Below are positions 16,936-25,952 of a stretch of DNA of 64,000 nt, piece after piece; within the stretch, counting starts at the first letter, position 1; each line of letters begins with the position of its first letter. The position numbers and the translations under genes were made by a program. The notes below the pieces were generated by a model, which worked only from the letters and a program-made list of their open reading frames with translations, was not told where the DNA came from and ran no database searches. Origin of the DNA: Archangium gephyra (lineage in GTDB: Bacteria; Myxococcota; Myxococcia; Myxococcales; Myxococcaceae); NCBI RefSeq assembly GCF_001027285.1, contig NZ_CP011509.1, positions 5,294,501 through 5,358,500 on the forward strand, in the 5' to 3' direction.

Positions 16936-18359
16936 AGCTCCAGGGGACCCACGCACACGAGGATCGGCTGCTGGACTTCGCCTACGACGAGCTGCCGCCC
17001 ACCGAGGCCCGGCTGGTGGAGCAGCATGTGCAGGGCTGCTCCCGCTGCTCGGAGACGCTGTCGGACATCCGGGGCGTGCGCACCACGATGTCCCGGTTGC
17101 CGCTGGAGTCCGCGCCGGACGCGGGGTTGGAGTCGCTGCTGGCGTATGCGCAGCAGTCCGCGCGCCGGGCCGCCGCGGGTCCCGAGCCGGCGCCTCGCTG
17201 GTGGCGCCGCCTGCTGGCGCCCGCGTTGAGCGTGGCGGCCCTGGGCGTCTTTGGCGTCGTGGTCATCCAGGTGAATCGCGAGGTGGACCTCAGCCCCTCG
17301 CTCGTCCAGCAGAAGGAGGCTGTCCGGGAGAAGAGTGTCCGTCGCGGGGAGCCGCCAGAGGTGGCGGCGGCTCCGGCTCCGGCGGAACCCGCGGCGCCCG
17401 CTCCCGCTCTTCCCAGCACTCCGGTCCCCGCGGACGTCGACAAGGTGGGCGCGATGTCCGCCAGGCCCATGCCCAAGAAGGCTCCTTCGAGGAAGGGGAG
17501 CGGGCGTGGCGTCCTGGATGAGGACTGGTCCAACGCGAGTGCTGGCAGTGCGGGGGGCTTCCCGGACAAGAAGCTCGCGCTGGACAGCGAGACGGAAGCG
17601 GGCGCCCCGGCTGGATTCGTCGGCAAGGTCGCGAAGAGCAAGCGCGACGTGCTGGGTGGCGCGACGCTGCCCTCCCTCTCGACGGCGCAGCGTGCCGAGC
17701 CCGCCGAGGAGCCCGCCGCTGAATACGCCAGTGCCAACGTGGCCGAGGCCGTGCAGTCCGAGTCCGCGCCGCCCGCGCCGGCGCAGACGATCCGTGGCTC
17801 CGCTTCGCGTTCGGCTCCCGCGGCGAGCAAGGACGTCGCGGCGGATGACGCGTACGAGCAGCTGGCCCCGGCACGTGCCCAGGTGGCGAGTGCCACGCCA
17901 CCGCCACCGCCTTCAGCACCTGCCCAGTACCAGCCTTCCGCGGCCGCGGCCGGACCGGTCACGCGGGCGGAGGGACTGGAGGCCAGGAAGAAGGAAGTGG
18001 CCCAGAAGTCCGAGGAGAAAGCCGCCACGCGGTACTCTCCCTCGCCCGCGGAGCTGATGAATCAGGCGGACGTGGCCCACCGTTCGGGAGACTGGGCGCA
18101 AGAGGTGGACTTCCTGCGCGCGGCGTTGTCGGCCGGAGTCCGGGGCTCGCAGCGGTTGGAGGTGCTGTCGCGGCTGTGTGAAGCGGAGTTCGCGCTGGGC
18201 CGCGAGCGGATCGCCGTGCAGGTCTGCAAGAGTGTGATGGCGGAGGCGCCGGGCTCGAGCGCGGCGCGCATGGCGCAGCGCCGTCTGGAGCGCGAGCTGC
18301 CGTCGTCGGCGGACGAGGCCGACAGCGACGTCAAGGCCACGTCACCCGTCAAGAAGTAA
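16932..18359 (+). CDS. zinc-finger anti-sigma factor with long periplasmic domain
   Basis: A 475-residue membrane protein. The cytoplasmic N-terminus has the ZAS motif H-x3-C-x2-C (His32, Cys36, Cys39). One transmembrane helix lies near residues 95-113. The periplasmic part is long: an Ala/Pro/Glu-rich disordered region (about 125-365), then a helical TPR-like segment (about 370-460). Anti-sigma factors of this class bind their cognate ECF factor until a periplasmic signal triggers release. The ATGA overlap with the sigma gene supports the pairing. The long linker plus TPR-like end is more than the usual sensor domain. Confidence 0.82.
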   Translation: MKLQGTHAHEDRLLDFAYDELPPTEARLVEQHVQGCSRCSETLSDIRGVRTTMSRLPLESAPDAGLESLLAYAQQSARRAAAGPEPAPRWWRRLLAPALSVAALGVFGVVVIQVNREVDLSPSLVQQKEAVREKSVRRGEPPEVAAAPAPAEPAAPAPALPSTPVPADVDKVGAMSARPMPKKAPSRKGSGRGVLDEDWSNASAGSAGGFPDKKLALDSETEAGAPAGFVGKVAKSKRDVLGGATLPSLSTAQRAEPAEEPAAEYASANVAEAVQSESAPPAPAQTIRGSASRSAPAASKDVAADDAYEQLAPARAQVASATPPPPPSAPAQYQPSAAAAGPVTRAEGLEARKKEVAQKSEEKAATRYSPSPAELMNQADVAHRSGDWAQEVDFLRAALSAGVRGSQRLEVLSRLCEAEFALGRERIAVQVCKSVMAEAPGSSAARMAQRRLERELPSSADEADSDVKATSPVKK

Positions 18360-18391
18360 GCGCGAAACCCCGCGTCCCCAGCGGCCGCGGC

Positions 18392-19099
18392 TCACGGGTT
18401 GGCGGCCCCGCGGAACACGAGGGCCTCGCCATCGGGAGCGCGCAGAGGCCAGGGCTCGCCCGTGGGAGACACCCCCACGGGATGGAGCGCATAGGCGAAG
18501 CCTCCCGGCATGACATAGAGCAGGAGCGTGCCGGGAAGAGCATCCGAGGGCAGCACGTCGGGCGAGTCGATCTTCCGGAGGCGAAAGGGCAGCGGCTCGA
18601 ACGAGCGCGTGCGCACGGGGGAGGGCTCCCCGTGGGAGGCCTGTTCCAGCGCCGCCTGCCAGGTGCCCAGGTCCTCGGAAACAGCGCCCTGGGTCCGCAG
18701 GGCGCTGACGGTCCCTTCGTGGAGCGCCCGAGCCACCTGGAGGATCTTCACATTCGCCGAGTCCGCGGTCCGTCCGGCCACGAGCCCCTCGCGCTGGCCC
18801 CAGAGGGTGAGCACGAGGGCCGCGAGGATGAGCAGGGACCAGGACAGCCGCACGCCGCGCCCCCGCACGTTCTGCACGAGTACGGCGGTCATGCCCACCA
18901 GCGCCGCGAGCATGGGCAGCAGCAGCTCCGGGCGGGGAGGGGGCCCGGGGTGGAAGGGCTGGAGCTGGGTGCGGACCAGGTGCACCAGCTCGGGGGAGCC
19001 CGCCGCGAGGCACATGGCGGTGAAGCCCCCGAAGACGAGCCCATGAAGGACGCGGAGCGGGAGCGGGGAGGGCTGCCGCGCGGCGGAGGACGGCTTCAC
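18392..19099 (-). CDS. membrane protein of unknown function, last gene of Tad-region operon
   Basis: A 235-residue protein with three predicted transmembrane segments (near residues 15-37, 60-78 and 85-104) and a C-terminal soluble domain of about 125 residues. GTG 19099 overlaps the stop of the Flp-like gene (GTGA), so it is translated with it. I do not recognise the family. Its position suggests an accessory role in the same envelope structure. Confidence 0.55.
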   Translation of the reverse strand: MKPSSAARQPSPLPLRVLHGLVFGGFTAMCLAAGSPELVHLVRTQLQPFHPGPPPRPELLLPMLAALVGMTAVLVQNVRGRGVRLSWSLLILAALVLTLWGQREGLVAGRTADSANVKILQVARALHEGTVSALRTQGAVSEDLGTWQAALEQASHGEPSPVRTRSFEPLPFRLRKIDSPDVLPSDALPGTLLLYVMPGGFAYALHPVGVSPTGEPWPLRAPDGEALVFRGAANP

Positions 19100-19323
19100 G
19101 GGAACGGCAGGTTCAGCACGAAGTAGAACGAGTCGTAATAAATCTGGTACGCGCGCAGGAAGGCGTCGATGACGTTCATCTCCTGGTCCCCGCTGCCGAA
19201 GTCGACGCTCATCATCACGATGAGGGCGAGCACGAGGGCCCAGTTGATGAAGGAGTACTCCACCATGGCCTGTCCGCGGCGGTGACGGCGGCGCAGCTGG
19301 GGGCGAGGCGTGTGGGTCTTCAT
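19096..19323 (-). CDS. Flp-pilin-like small protein
   Basis: A 75-residue protein with a basic leader ending at Gly17, then QAMVEYSF, so Glu and Tyr occupy positions +5 and +6 after the presumed cleavage site. That is the hallmark of Flp/Tad prepilins cut by a TadV/CpaA-type peptidase. A hydrophobic helix (about residues 23-42) follows, then an unusually acidic and aromatic C-terminus. It is the smallest gene in a seven-gene cluster with several TadE-like proteins. ATG 19323 overlaps the stop of the preceding gene by four bases. Confidence 0.62.
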   Translation of the reverse strand: MKTHTPRPQLRRRHRRGQAMVEYSFINWALVLALIVMMSVDFGSGDQEMNVIDAFLRAYQIYYDSFYFVLNLPFP

Positions 19324-20087
19324 GGTCGGTTGTCCTCCGTACCCCAAGCGGTACCAGACTGTGACACGGGTTGGAAGTGGGGAGGTAGGTGGCTGGCCGG
19401 CTCCAGGGTGATCTTCTTGTCACCGGGGGAGGGGGGGACCAGGCGGGGCCGGGCGTCCAGGCCATGGTCGCGCACCTCCAGCGCGTAGCGGATGGGGGGG
19501 AACTCGAGCTTCGCCAGGTGCAGGATGGGGAGCTCCCGGCTGACCCAGTAGCGCTTGAGGACGAGCTGGCGGTGGCGGACCTCCAGGGGCTCGGCGGTCA
19601 CCGTGCCCGCGAACGTCATGAGGCGGGTGGGCGGGCCCCGGCGCACGGTCGAGCCCTGTCCCACGGGCAGCCTTGCCGAGGGGGGTGGACGGGGCGAGCC
19701 GAGGAAGAAGGGGAGGGCGGAGGTATCCACCTCCTGGAGCTTCTCGAAGCCCTGGGTGACGAACAGCCGGGAGACGCCCTCGGTGCGCAGCCCCGTGTCG
19801 CGGGCCACCAGCAGGAGGAACTGCGCCAGGGGGGCCTTCAGCGCCGGGTGCTGGCCGAACTCCAGCTCCACCCACACCGCGTCCCGGCCCCGGGCGTCCT
19901 TCTGCTCGGCGACGACGGCCAGGCGCAGGAAGCCCGGCTGGGGGCCTCCGTCCATCTGGTACGTCACCCACTCGCCCACGCGCGCGTCCAGCCGCTCGGG
20001 AGCGGCCTCGAAGAGCATTCCGCGCGACACCTCCATCGGAGCGGTGCCCAGCAGGACCAGCGACAGGGCACAGACGAGCGTGCTCAT
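19320..20087 (-). CDS. secreted protein in Tad-region operon
   Basis: A 255-residue protein with a short signal peptide (about 1-15). The body seems rich in beta strands, with repeated regular Val/Leu/Arg segments. No known motif is seen. Four-base overlaps on both sides put it firmly in the pilus-region operon. It may be a periplasmic or surface accessory protein. Confidence 0.55.
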   Translation of the reverse strand: MSTLVCALSLVLLGTAPMEVSRGMLFEAAPERLDARVGEWVTYQMDGGPQPGFLRLAVVAEQKDARGRDAVWVELEFGQHPALKAPLAQFLLLVARDTGLRTEGVSRLFVTQGFEKLQEVDTSALPFFLGSPRPPPSARLPVGQGSTVRRGPPTRLMTFAGTVTAEPLEVRHRQLVLKRYWVSRELPILHLAKLEFPPIRYALEVRDHGLDARPRLVPPSPGDKKITLEPASHLPPHFQPVSQSGTAWGTEDNRP

Positions 20088-20827
20088 GGCGTCGCCTCGC
20101 GAGCCTGACGCACGGCCTCGGCGTTGGGCATGCCATCGGGCCGGTCGGTCCCCACCCAGGACTGCGAGATGGCCACGCGCGAGGGCTCCAGTTCCACCAG
20201 GGTGGTGAGCAGCTGCCCGGCTCCGCGCGTGTACTCGAGGACGAGGGTGCGCTGTCCATCCAACCTGCCCCCGGACTCGCGCACGGGCGCGTAGCCCGCG
20301 GCGGTGAACCGGGCGGTCAGCTCCTGGCGCACGGTGTCCAGTTCACGTTCCACCACCTGCGTGCGGTGCATCGAGCCTCCGGCCGCGTCACGTGAGCCCA
20401 CGTCCGCGCTGAAGAGCGCGTCCTCCACCTGGATGAAGGGACTGCCGCTGGGGCTCGCGGGCTTCTCGTACAACCACAGGTCCTTGAGCACGGTGAAGCC
20501 CACCGTCTTCCCCAGGTGGGTGCGCAGCACCACGGCCCGCTGGAGTCCCTCGCGCGTGAAGAAGGCCGACACCACGGCCTCGCGTTGCAGGTCTCCATTC
20601 ACGACGACGGGGTAGCCCTGCTTCGTCCAGAAGCCGTGGAAGTACCTCGCCACCTTCACCAGCGAGTCCGCCGTGGTGAAGTACGCGAGGCGGTGGGGCT
20701 GGCCGCCGATGAGCAGCTCCTCGCCGATCCGCGTGTGCACGGTGCCGGGGTAGACCGCGAGCTCCTGCTCCGCCCACGACGGAGCGGCCCACAGCAGCAG
20801 GAGAAGGGAAAGGGCGCTCACTCGCAT
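20084..20827 (-). CDS. secreted protein in Tad-region operon
   Basis: A 247-residue protein with a clear signal peptide ending at SWAEQ (about residue 19). The mature part contains mixed alpha/beta segments, with no enzymatic motif. It overlaps the preceding TadE-like gene by ten bases and the following gene by four. Function unknown; context suggests the Tad-type apparatus. Confidence 0.55.
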   Translation of the reverse strand: MRVSALSLLLLLWAAPSWAEQELAVYPGTVHTRIGEELLIGGQPHRLAYFTTADSLVKVARYFHGFWTKQGYPVVVNGDLQREAVVSAFFTREGLQRAVVLRTHLGKTVGFTVLKDLWLYEKPASPSGSPFIQVEDALFSADVGSRDAAGGSMHRTQVVERELDTVRQELTARFTAAGYAPVRESGGRLDGQRTLVLEYTRGAGQLLTTLVELEPSRVAISQSWVGTDRPDGMPNAEAVRQAREATP

Positions 20828-21966
20828 GGGATCTTCCTGGCGTTCATGTCGTCGGAGGTACTGGGATCGAGGCCGGGCATGGACGGCGTGTCCGCCTGGG
20901 AGTTCTTGCAGCCCATGAAGTGGGCGCCGCGGGCCATGAACATCTTCCGGTAGAGGGACTGGTCGTAGGCCTGGGTGTCGCGGAACGGGGCGGTGTCGAA
21001 GCAGCGCTGGGCCGGGTCATCCAGGCCGGGGTAGGCGTTCACGTTGTTGAGTCCCATCGGAGCGCCGTGCTTGCTCTTGTTGCAGCCGCGGCCGCTCTCG
21101 CCGGGCACGTAGTTGTGGGACACCACGAAGGGGCCCTGGAAGTCGGGCAGGAGGAAGCGGGCCACCGCGCCGAGCCGGTCCAGCTCCACCTGGTCCAGGT
21201 AGCTCCCCACACCCAGGAACTTCATCCGATCCACCTGCAGGTGCAGGCCGTGCCGGGAGCCGCCGTCATGCACACCCGCTCGCTTGGGTTTCATCAGGGC
21301 ATCCCCGCCATCGGGCAGGTGCCAGCCGTTGGCGATGAGGGTGTAGCGCTCCTTCACCGGCAGGCGGCTCAGGTCTCGTCCACCCCAGTTGTCCACGTCG
21401 AAGAAGCCGTGCTGCTCCTTCTGCAGATAGAGCCGCGGCAGCACGTGGCTGGAGAGCGTACTGGTGGTCTCCACCTCCACCTGTCCCCGGGTGTTGAAGC
21501 GGAAGTGCCCCAGGAGGTCGCCGAGCGGCTTGCCCATCGCGGCGGCTGCCTCGGGGCCCTTGCCGCCAGCGCCCCCAGGAAAGACGCGGCTCAGGTCGAG
21601 CCCCGCGACGCCCTGGTTGCGCATGCTCACCCGCATCGGAGCGGCGCGAAGCATCGTGCCGAAGCGCCCCTCGGGCTCGATGGAGTCGAGGTCCGCGTAG
21701 CGCTCGGCCGCCTCCTTCACGGTGGCCTTCATGGCGAGGCCAAAGGCCCTGTCATGGTCCGCCGTGGCGTAGTCGCTCAGGGTGTAGCTGGTCATCTCCC
21801 AGGCGACATACCGGCTGGCCTCCTGGAGCTTGAGACGGGCGCGGATGACCTCGCTCAGGAAGATGCTGAACATCACCAGGGAGACCAGCAGCGGCACCAC
21901 GAGCGCGAGCTCGACGATGGCGGCGCCTCTCCGGACGGACTTCACCTGTACACGGGCGTGGATCAT
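20818..21966 (-). CDS. TadE-like pseudopilin-type protein
   Basis: A 382-residue protein with a basic N-terminus and RRGAAIVELALVVPLLV: Gly14 followed by Glu at +5 and a hydrophobic helix, the TadE/TadF minor pseudopilin signature. The 340-residue soluble domain is much longer than in classical TadE proteins (about 150-200 in total) and is unrecognised. It lies eight bases after the TadG-like gene. Confidence 0.75.
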   Translation of the reverse strand: MIHARVQVKSVRRGAAIVELALVVPLLVSLVMFSIFLSEVIRARLKLQEASRYVAWEMTSYTLSDYATADHDRAFGLAMKATVKEAAERYADLDSIEPEGRFGTMLRAAPMRVSMRNQGVAGLDLSRVFPGGAGGKGPEAAAAMGKPLGDLLGHFRFNTRGQVEVETTSTLSSHVLPRLYLQKEQHGFFDVDNWGGRDLSRLPVKERYTLIANGWHLPDGGDALMKPKRAGVHDGGSRHGLHLQVDRMKFLGVGSYLDQVELDRLGAVARFLLPDFQGPFVVSHNYVPGESGRGCNKSKHGAPMGLNNVNAYPGLDDPAQRCFDTAPFRDTQAYDQSLYRKMFMARGAHFMGCKNSQADTPSMPGLDPSTSDDMNARKIPCE

Positions 21967-21974
21967 GTGAGGCC

Positions 21975-23945
21975 TCAGTGGGTGATGAACCGCGCGGGCG
22001 AGTCCTTCAGGTCGCCGGGCAGTGCGTCCGCCAGCTTCTCCACCAGCGGCAGCGAGTCCTTGCCCTGCCAGACCGCCGCCAGCCGGGGCCGCCAGTACGG
22101 GTTGAAGAAGTTGGGTTGCTCGGTCCAGTTCCCGGGCCGGTGGTAGTACGTCTGGCCCCGGGAGATGACGCTCATCCCCGGCGGGCCTCCGAGCCCCACC
22201 GCCGTGCGGCCGTTCCTCAGGTCCAGCGTCTCGGGCGACGTGCCGAAGGAGAAGGTGAGCTTCCCCTGGGAGTTGAGCTGGCCCGGGGTGTGGCGGAACG
22301 CGTCCGCGCTCTTGGTGAGGAGCACCCAGGTGGAGGGCTGGTTGAAGTCGTCCCGGCGTCCCGCCATGGCCGCGATGCTCGGCGTGTCGTCGAGGCTCTC
22401 CGCGCAGTCCTTCGCGTAGTCACCGGGCTCGAAGTGGGGGAAGGGCACGAGCCCCGGCCACGGGTGGTTGTGGTCCTTCGGGTCGATGCGGACATTGGCC
22501 ACGTACACGGACATCTCGAAGAAGCACCCGCCCTGGACGCTCGCGAGGCACGTCCTGGACTCATACAGGCCCACGTTCCGGTCCTCCTGCTTCGAGGCCT
22601 CTCCCGGGAACACCACGCGCCAGTGGAGGCCGTTCTCGCGCAGGTCCGTGCTGCTCATGGCCCACACGCTCGTCTTCAACGTGTCGTTCTTGTTCTCGCG
22701 CGGGTCTCCCCAGCAGTCGCGCCAGGTCCGCGTGTCACCCGGGCCCGGCTGCTTGGGGCAGCGGAACGGGTTGAGGAGCCGGGTGCCCCCGAGGTTGACG
22801 GACGCCGGCCCCGGCAACTTGATGAAGTAGGGGTCGTCCGCGCCGAGCACATCGCCCTGGGCGAGCATGCCCATGGGCAGGTGGGGCAGGTCCTTCGACT
22901 CGCGGAGCTTGTTGCCGCCCCTGGCGCTCTTGTTGCCACCCTCGCCGAGCCGGTAGGTGAGGAAGCGCGTCTGGCCCCACTTGGGAATGCCGTCGAGCAC
23001 GCTCTCCAGCGGCGCGAGCCACCGGGGGATGGGCATGAGGCCGCCCCATTTCCGGTCGGTGACCAGGGACTCCGGGCAGGCGCCGTCCTTCGCGTCGCAG
23101 GCGAAGCGCGTGGCGTTGGTGATGCCCGCCATCACCCGCTTGGCCCGGGCGGTCTTGTCGGTCTCGTTGCGCCGCGAGGGATCCAACGGCTCGAAGGGAT
23201 TGACCGGGCTGAAGGGCGTCCCGTTGGCCGCCTTGTCGTGCGTGCGGCTGTAGAGGCACTGGTTGATGAGGCCCGCGAGCGTCTGGGGGACGAGCGGGTC
23301 CACCTCGGGATCGTTCGCCGCGATGACGGCCTGAGACGTGCCCATCGCGTACGTGGAGGTGGCGAGCATCACCGCCGTGGCCGAGCCCGCCATCACCGCG
23401 TTGAGCATCCGGTGCCCGGGAATCACCACCCGCCCGATCACCCGGTCGAGTGGCTCCATCACCGGCTTCATGAGGAGCAACATCCCCCGGAGTGCCGTGA
23501 AGACCAGGTCCAGCCCCCGCATGATGGCGTGGAGGGAGGGGAGGGTGTCGAGCAGGGTGCAGACGCTCACCCAGAAGAGGCCATCCCGGCTGTCCTGGGG
23601 GAAGCACGGGCCGATGGTGCGCATGAACCCGTAGAGGTCCGTCAGGAAGGCCTGGACGGAGAACACGAACGAGTCCAGCGACTGCCACATCATCGCCGAC
23701 ACGTAGTGGGACACCTGCGTGCGGTTGGTGAACGCGTAGAAGTTGAACGCGCGGGCTTCCATGGCCGCGGTGGACCAGGCCGCCGCGTCCGCCGTGTTCT
23801 GCAAGCGGATCCGCTCGTGCACGCCGTGCCCGAGGTTGACCGTGGTGATGAGGGCGATGCTCAGCACGAGCATCAGCAGACACGCGAGGACGAGCGCCTG
23901 GCCTTCCTGCCGCTCGAAGCTCCGCCGGAGAGCGCGGGTCATCAT
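21975..23945 (-). CDS. TadG-like Flp pilus-associated protein
   Basis: A 656-residue protein with the Tad-domain N-terminus: EGQALVLACLLMLVLSIALI, then GHGVHERIRLQNTADAAAWSTA, which matches the helix and RxxLQNAADAAA-type stretch of TadG-like proteins. It lacks the Glu at +5. The large C-terminal part has no recognisable von Willebrand domain. It would be membrane-anchored with an extracytoplasmic domain. It starts four bases after the stop of the first TadE gene. Confidence 0.75.
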   Translation of the reverse strand: MMTRALRRSFERQEGQALVLACLLMLVLSIALITTVNLGHGVHERIRLQNTADAAAWSTAAMEARAFNFYAFTNRTQVSHYVSAMMWQSLDSFVFSVQAFLTDLYGFMRTIGPCFPQDSRDGLFWVSVCTLLDTLPSLHAIMRGLDLVFTALRGMLLLMKPVMEPLDRVIGRVVIPGHRMLNAVMAGSATAVMLATSTYAMGTSQAVIAANDPEVDPLVPQTLAGLINQCLYSRTHDKAANGTPFSPVNPFEPLDPSRRNETDKTARAKRVMAGITNATRFACDAKDGACPESLVTDRKWGGLMPIPRWLAPLESVLDGIPKWGQTRFLTYRLGEGGNKSARGGNKLRESKDLPHLPMGMLAQGDVLGADDPYFIKLPGPASVNLGGTRLLNPFRCPKQPGPGDTRTWRDCWGDPRENKNDTLKTSVWAMSSTDLRENGLHWRVVFPGEASKQEDRNVGLYESRTCLASVQGGCFFEMSVYVANVRIDPKDHNHPWPGLVPFPHFEPGDYAKDCAESLDDTPSIAAMAGRRDDFNQPSTWVLLTKSADAFRHTPGQLNSQGKLTFSFGTSPETLDLRNGRTAVGLGGPPGMSVISRGQTYYHRPGNWTEQPNFFNPYWRPRLAAVWQGKDSLPLVEKLADALPGDLKDSPARFITH

Positions 23946-23949
23946 GGCG

Positions 23950-24798
23950 TCACAGCCCCCAGTCCGGGTTGAGGTGCATCAGCCACTTGAAATGGAAGTT
24001 CGACTGCATCCGCAGGCTGTAGGTGGCCGTCAGCGGGAGGAAGTAGCGCCTGCTCGCGGCCAGTCCCCACAGCACGCCCAGCTCCCGCCGGTGGAGCGTG
24101 GCGTAGCCCCGCTGGTGCGCCAGCCCCACGCCCGCGTTGGCCGCCCCCCACGCCGTGAAGATGAGCCCATTGGCGAAGGGCACCCGCAGCTCGTACCAGT
24201 AGCGCACCCGCACGCTCAGCACGGTGGCCTTGCGGTAGACCTCCTCGGCGTCATCCGGCAGCGCGAGGTTGAAGAACCGGGCCAGCTTCGTCTCCAGCGC
24301 CGGCACCTGCGGGTAGCCATCCGGCCCGTCGAAATCCAGCTCCCGCCAGTTCTCGGCCGAGCGCAGCTTCCACACGCTCCGCACCGGCGAGTACCAGGAC
24401 GGGTTCACCGTATCCACGCGCACCAGGCCGGACAGGGGCGCGCCGTTCACCGAGTCCGGCACCCCCACGTCCCGCGTGGGCCACGGCAGCCGCCGCAGCA
24501 TCTCGTCCTGGAGACGTGCCCGCGTCCACGTCCTGGCCAGCTCCGGCGGCGCGTCCGTGCGGCCCAGCGTGGGCAGCAGCGCCACGAGGGCCGCGTCCCG
24601 CATCCGCTCGGTGTTGCCGTTCCACACGATGCCGGAGCGCGCCGCGCAGTACGCCGCGTACTCCGTCATCAGCTTCGCCTGCTGCATCAGCGTCAGCTGC
24701 AGCAGGCCCAGGCCCAGGAAGACCATCAGCGGCAGCACCAGGGCGGACTCGACCGCGGCCTGGCCCGACTGCCTGCCTTGGGGGAGGTGTTCACTCAT
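23950..24798 (-). CDS. TadE-family protein, first gene of minus-strand operon
   Basis: A 282-residue protein with SGQAAVESALVLPLMVFLGL near residues 11-30: Gly12 with Glu at +5 and a hydrophobic helix, the TadE pseudopilin signature. The next region, QQAKLMTEYAAYCAARSG, is the usual Tad continuation. ATG 24798 is preferred (AGGGCGG lies 9-15 bases upstream). It heads seven minus-strand genes linked by overlaps or gaps of a few bases and diverges from cpaB. Confidence 0.78.
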   Translation of the reverse strand: MSEHLPQGRQSGQAAVESALVLPLMVFLGLGLLQLTLMQQAKLMTEYAAYCAARSGIVWNGNTERMRDAALVALLPTLGRTDAPPELARTWTRARLQDEMLRRLPWPTRDVGVPDSVNGAPLSGLVRVDTVNPSWYSPVRSVWKLRSAENWRELDFDGPDGYPQVPALETKLARFFNLALPDDAEEVYRKATVLSVRVRYWYELRVPFANGLIFTAWGAANAGVGLAHQRGYATLHRRELGVLWGLAASRRYFLPLTATYSLRMQSNFHFKWLMHLNPDWGL

Positions 24799-24812
24799 GG
24801 ACGCCGCCCTGA

Positions 24813-24828
24813 AGCGACATCCGTGCCA
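24813..24828 (-). promoter_or_regulatory. candidate sigma-54 promoter for TadE operon
   Basis: The minus strand reads TGGCACGGATGTCGCT, one mismatch from the sigma-54 consensus TGGCACRN4TTGCW (TCGC instead of TTGC). Transcription would begin near 24802, four bases before ATG 24798, so either the message has almost no leader or the match is incidental. Myxobacteria use sigma-54 widely with enhancer-binding proteins. Confidence 0.35.
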
Positions 24829-24945
24829 CCGTTTTGTCACTCGGGGGGACGTTCAGCCGGGGGTCTCAGAGGGAAGACCCCCCCTCCACGAGAGGGACGG
24901 GGACCCGCCAGAACGGAACAAACCGGCAGCCGAGGGATCGTGACT

Positions 24946-24981
24946 TTGACACTTTGCGTGGTGGGTGGATAACATCCCACC
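24946..24981 (+). promoter_or_regulatory. sigma-70-like promoter with overlapping dyad, for cpaB
   Basis: A perfect -35 TTGACA (24946-24951) is 18 bases from TAACAT (24970-24975), a four-of-six -10. A palindrome GGTGGG (24960-24965) / CCCACC (24976-24981) brackets the -10, well placed for a repressor. The leader to ATG 25075 is about 90 bases. Confidence 0.55.
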
Positions 24982-25074
24982 CGTTGGTGCCCCGGGCCCC
25001 CGCTTTGCAAAGCAGCTGCGCCACCTACGAATTCTGCCCCCCCGGGCGCTCCCCGCTTTGGAGGTCTCCGAGAC

Positions 25075-25899
25075 ATGCTGAAGGGTAAGACACCGCTCCT
25101 CATCGCGCTGGGCCTCGGCCTGCTGGCCGGCATCATCGCGTGGTCCGCCATCAAGAAGAAGGAATCGGATGTGCGCCGTGGCTGGAACCTGGTGCCAGTC
25201 GTCGTGGCCTCGGCGGACATCCCCGAGGGCACCGTCATCACCTTCGACATGATCAACCAGCGCTCGGTCCCCGAGCAGTTCGTCACCTCCTCCGTGGTGA
25301 AGCCGGACTCGGCCACCTACGTGGTGGGCCAGAAGGTGCTCGTGGCGCTGCAGCAGGGTGATCCCCTCCTGTGGAGCCAGTTCGAGACCACCAAGGCCGC
25401 CGAGCGCCTGTCCACCAAGGTGCAGAAGAAGGTCCGCGCCATCACCATCGAGTCCAAGCCCACCACGTCCGTGGGTGGCTGGGTGCGCCCCAACGATCAC
25501 GTGGACGTGATCGGCACCTTCCGCGACCCGCAGACGGACGAGAACGTCGCCGTGACGCTGCTGCAGAACGTCATCGTGCTCGCCACCGGCAAGGTCACCG
25601 GTACCACCAACGTCAACCTCATCCCCGAGCACCAGCGCGAGTACGCCAACATCACGCTCATGGTCATCCCGGAAGAGGCGGAGATCCTCACGCTGGCCAG
25701 CGAGCTGGGCAACCTCACGCTCTCGCTGCGCAACGAGGAGGACGTGGACATGATCGAGGAGCGTGGCCGCGCCACCATCAGCACGCTGCTCTCCGGTGAG
25801 CGCACCCGCGTGCTCGAGCAGAAGCGCCGCGAGATCATCCAGATCATCAAGGGCGGCACCTCCGAGAAGAACGCGGTCGGCTCCTCGGGTACTCCGTAA
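25075..25899 (+). CDS. cpaB: Flp pilus assembly protein CpaB (RcpC)
   Basis: A 274-residue protein with an N-terminal membrane anchor (about 7-24) and the SAF/RcpC domain: VPVVVASADIPEGTVIT is the classic start of the CpaB SAF fold, followed by QKVRAITIES and VGGWVRPNDHVDVIGTF. CpaB/RcpC works with the secretin at the outer membrane. In most Tad loci the secretin, TadZ and the TadA ATPase follow; here tadB follows instead. Confidence 0.9.
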   Translation: MLKGKTPLLIALGLGLLAGIIAWSAIKKKESDVRRGWNLVPVVVASADIPEGTVITFDMINQRSVPEQFVTSSVVKPDSATYVVGQKVLVALQQGDPLLWSQFETTKAAERLSTKVQKKVRAITIESKPTTSVGGWVRPNDHVDVIGTFRDPQTDENVAVTLLQNVIVLATGKVTGTTNVNLIPEHQREYANITLMVIPEEAEILTLASELGNLTLSLRNEEDVDMIEERGRATISTLLSGERTRVLEQKRREIIQIIKGGTSEKNAVGSSGTP

Positions 25900-25952
25900 T
25901 TCCCCCCTCGGTGCGTTCCCCTTCCCCCCGAAGCTGAAGGAAGTCCCCGCGC

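Larger units (their letters stand above)
24799..25074. other. divergent control region of the Tad genes
   Basis: A 276-base region between the minus-strand TadE gene and cpaB. It holds the sigma-54-like site (minus), an 8-bp hairpin GGGGGTCT/AGACCCCC (24859-24866, 24875-24882), a sigma-70-like promoter for cpaB, and a GGTGGG/CCCACC dyad. No coding sequence is seen. Confidence 0.6.
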
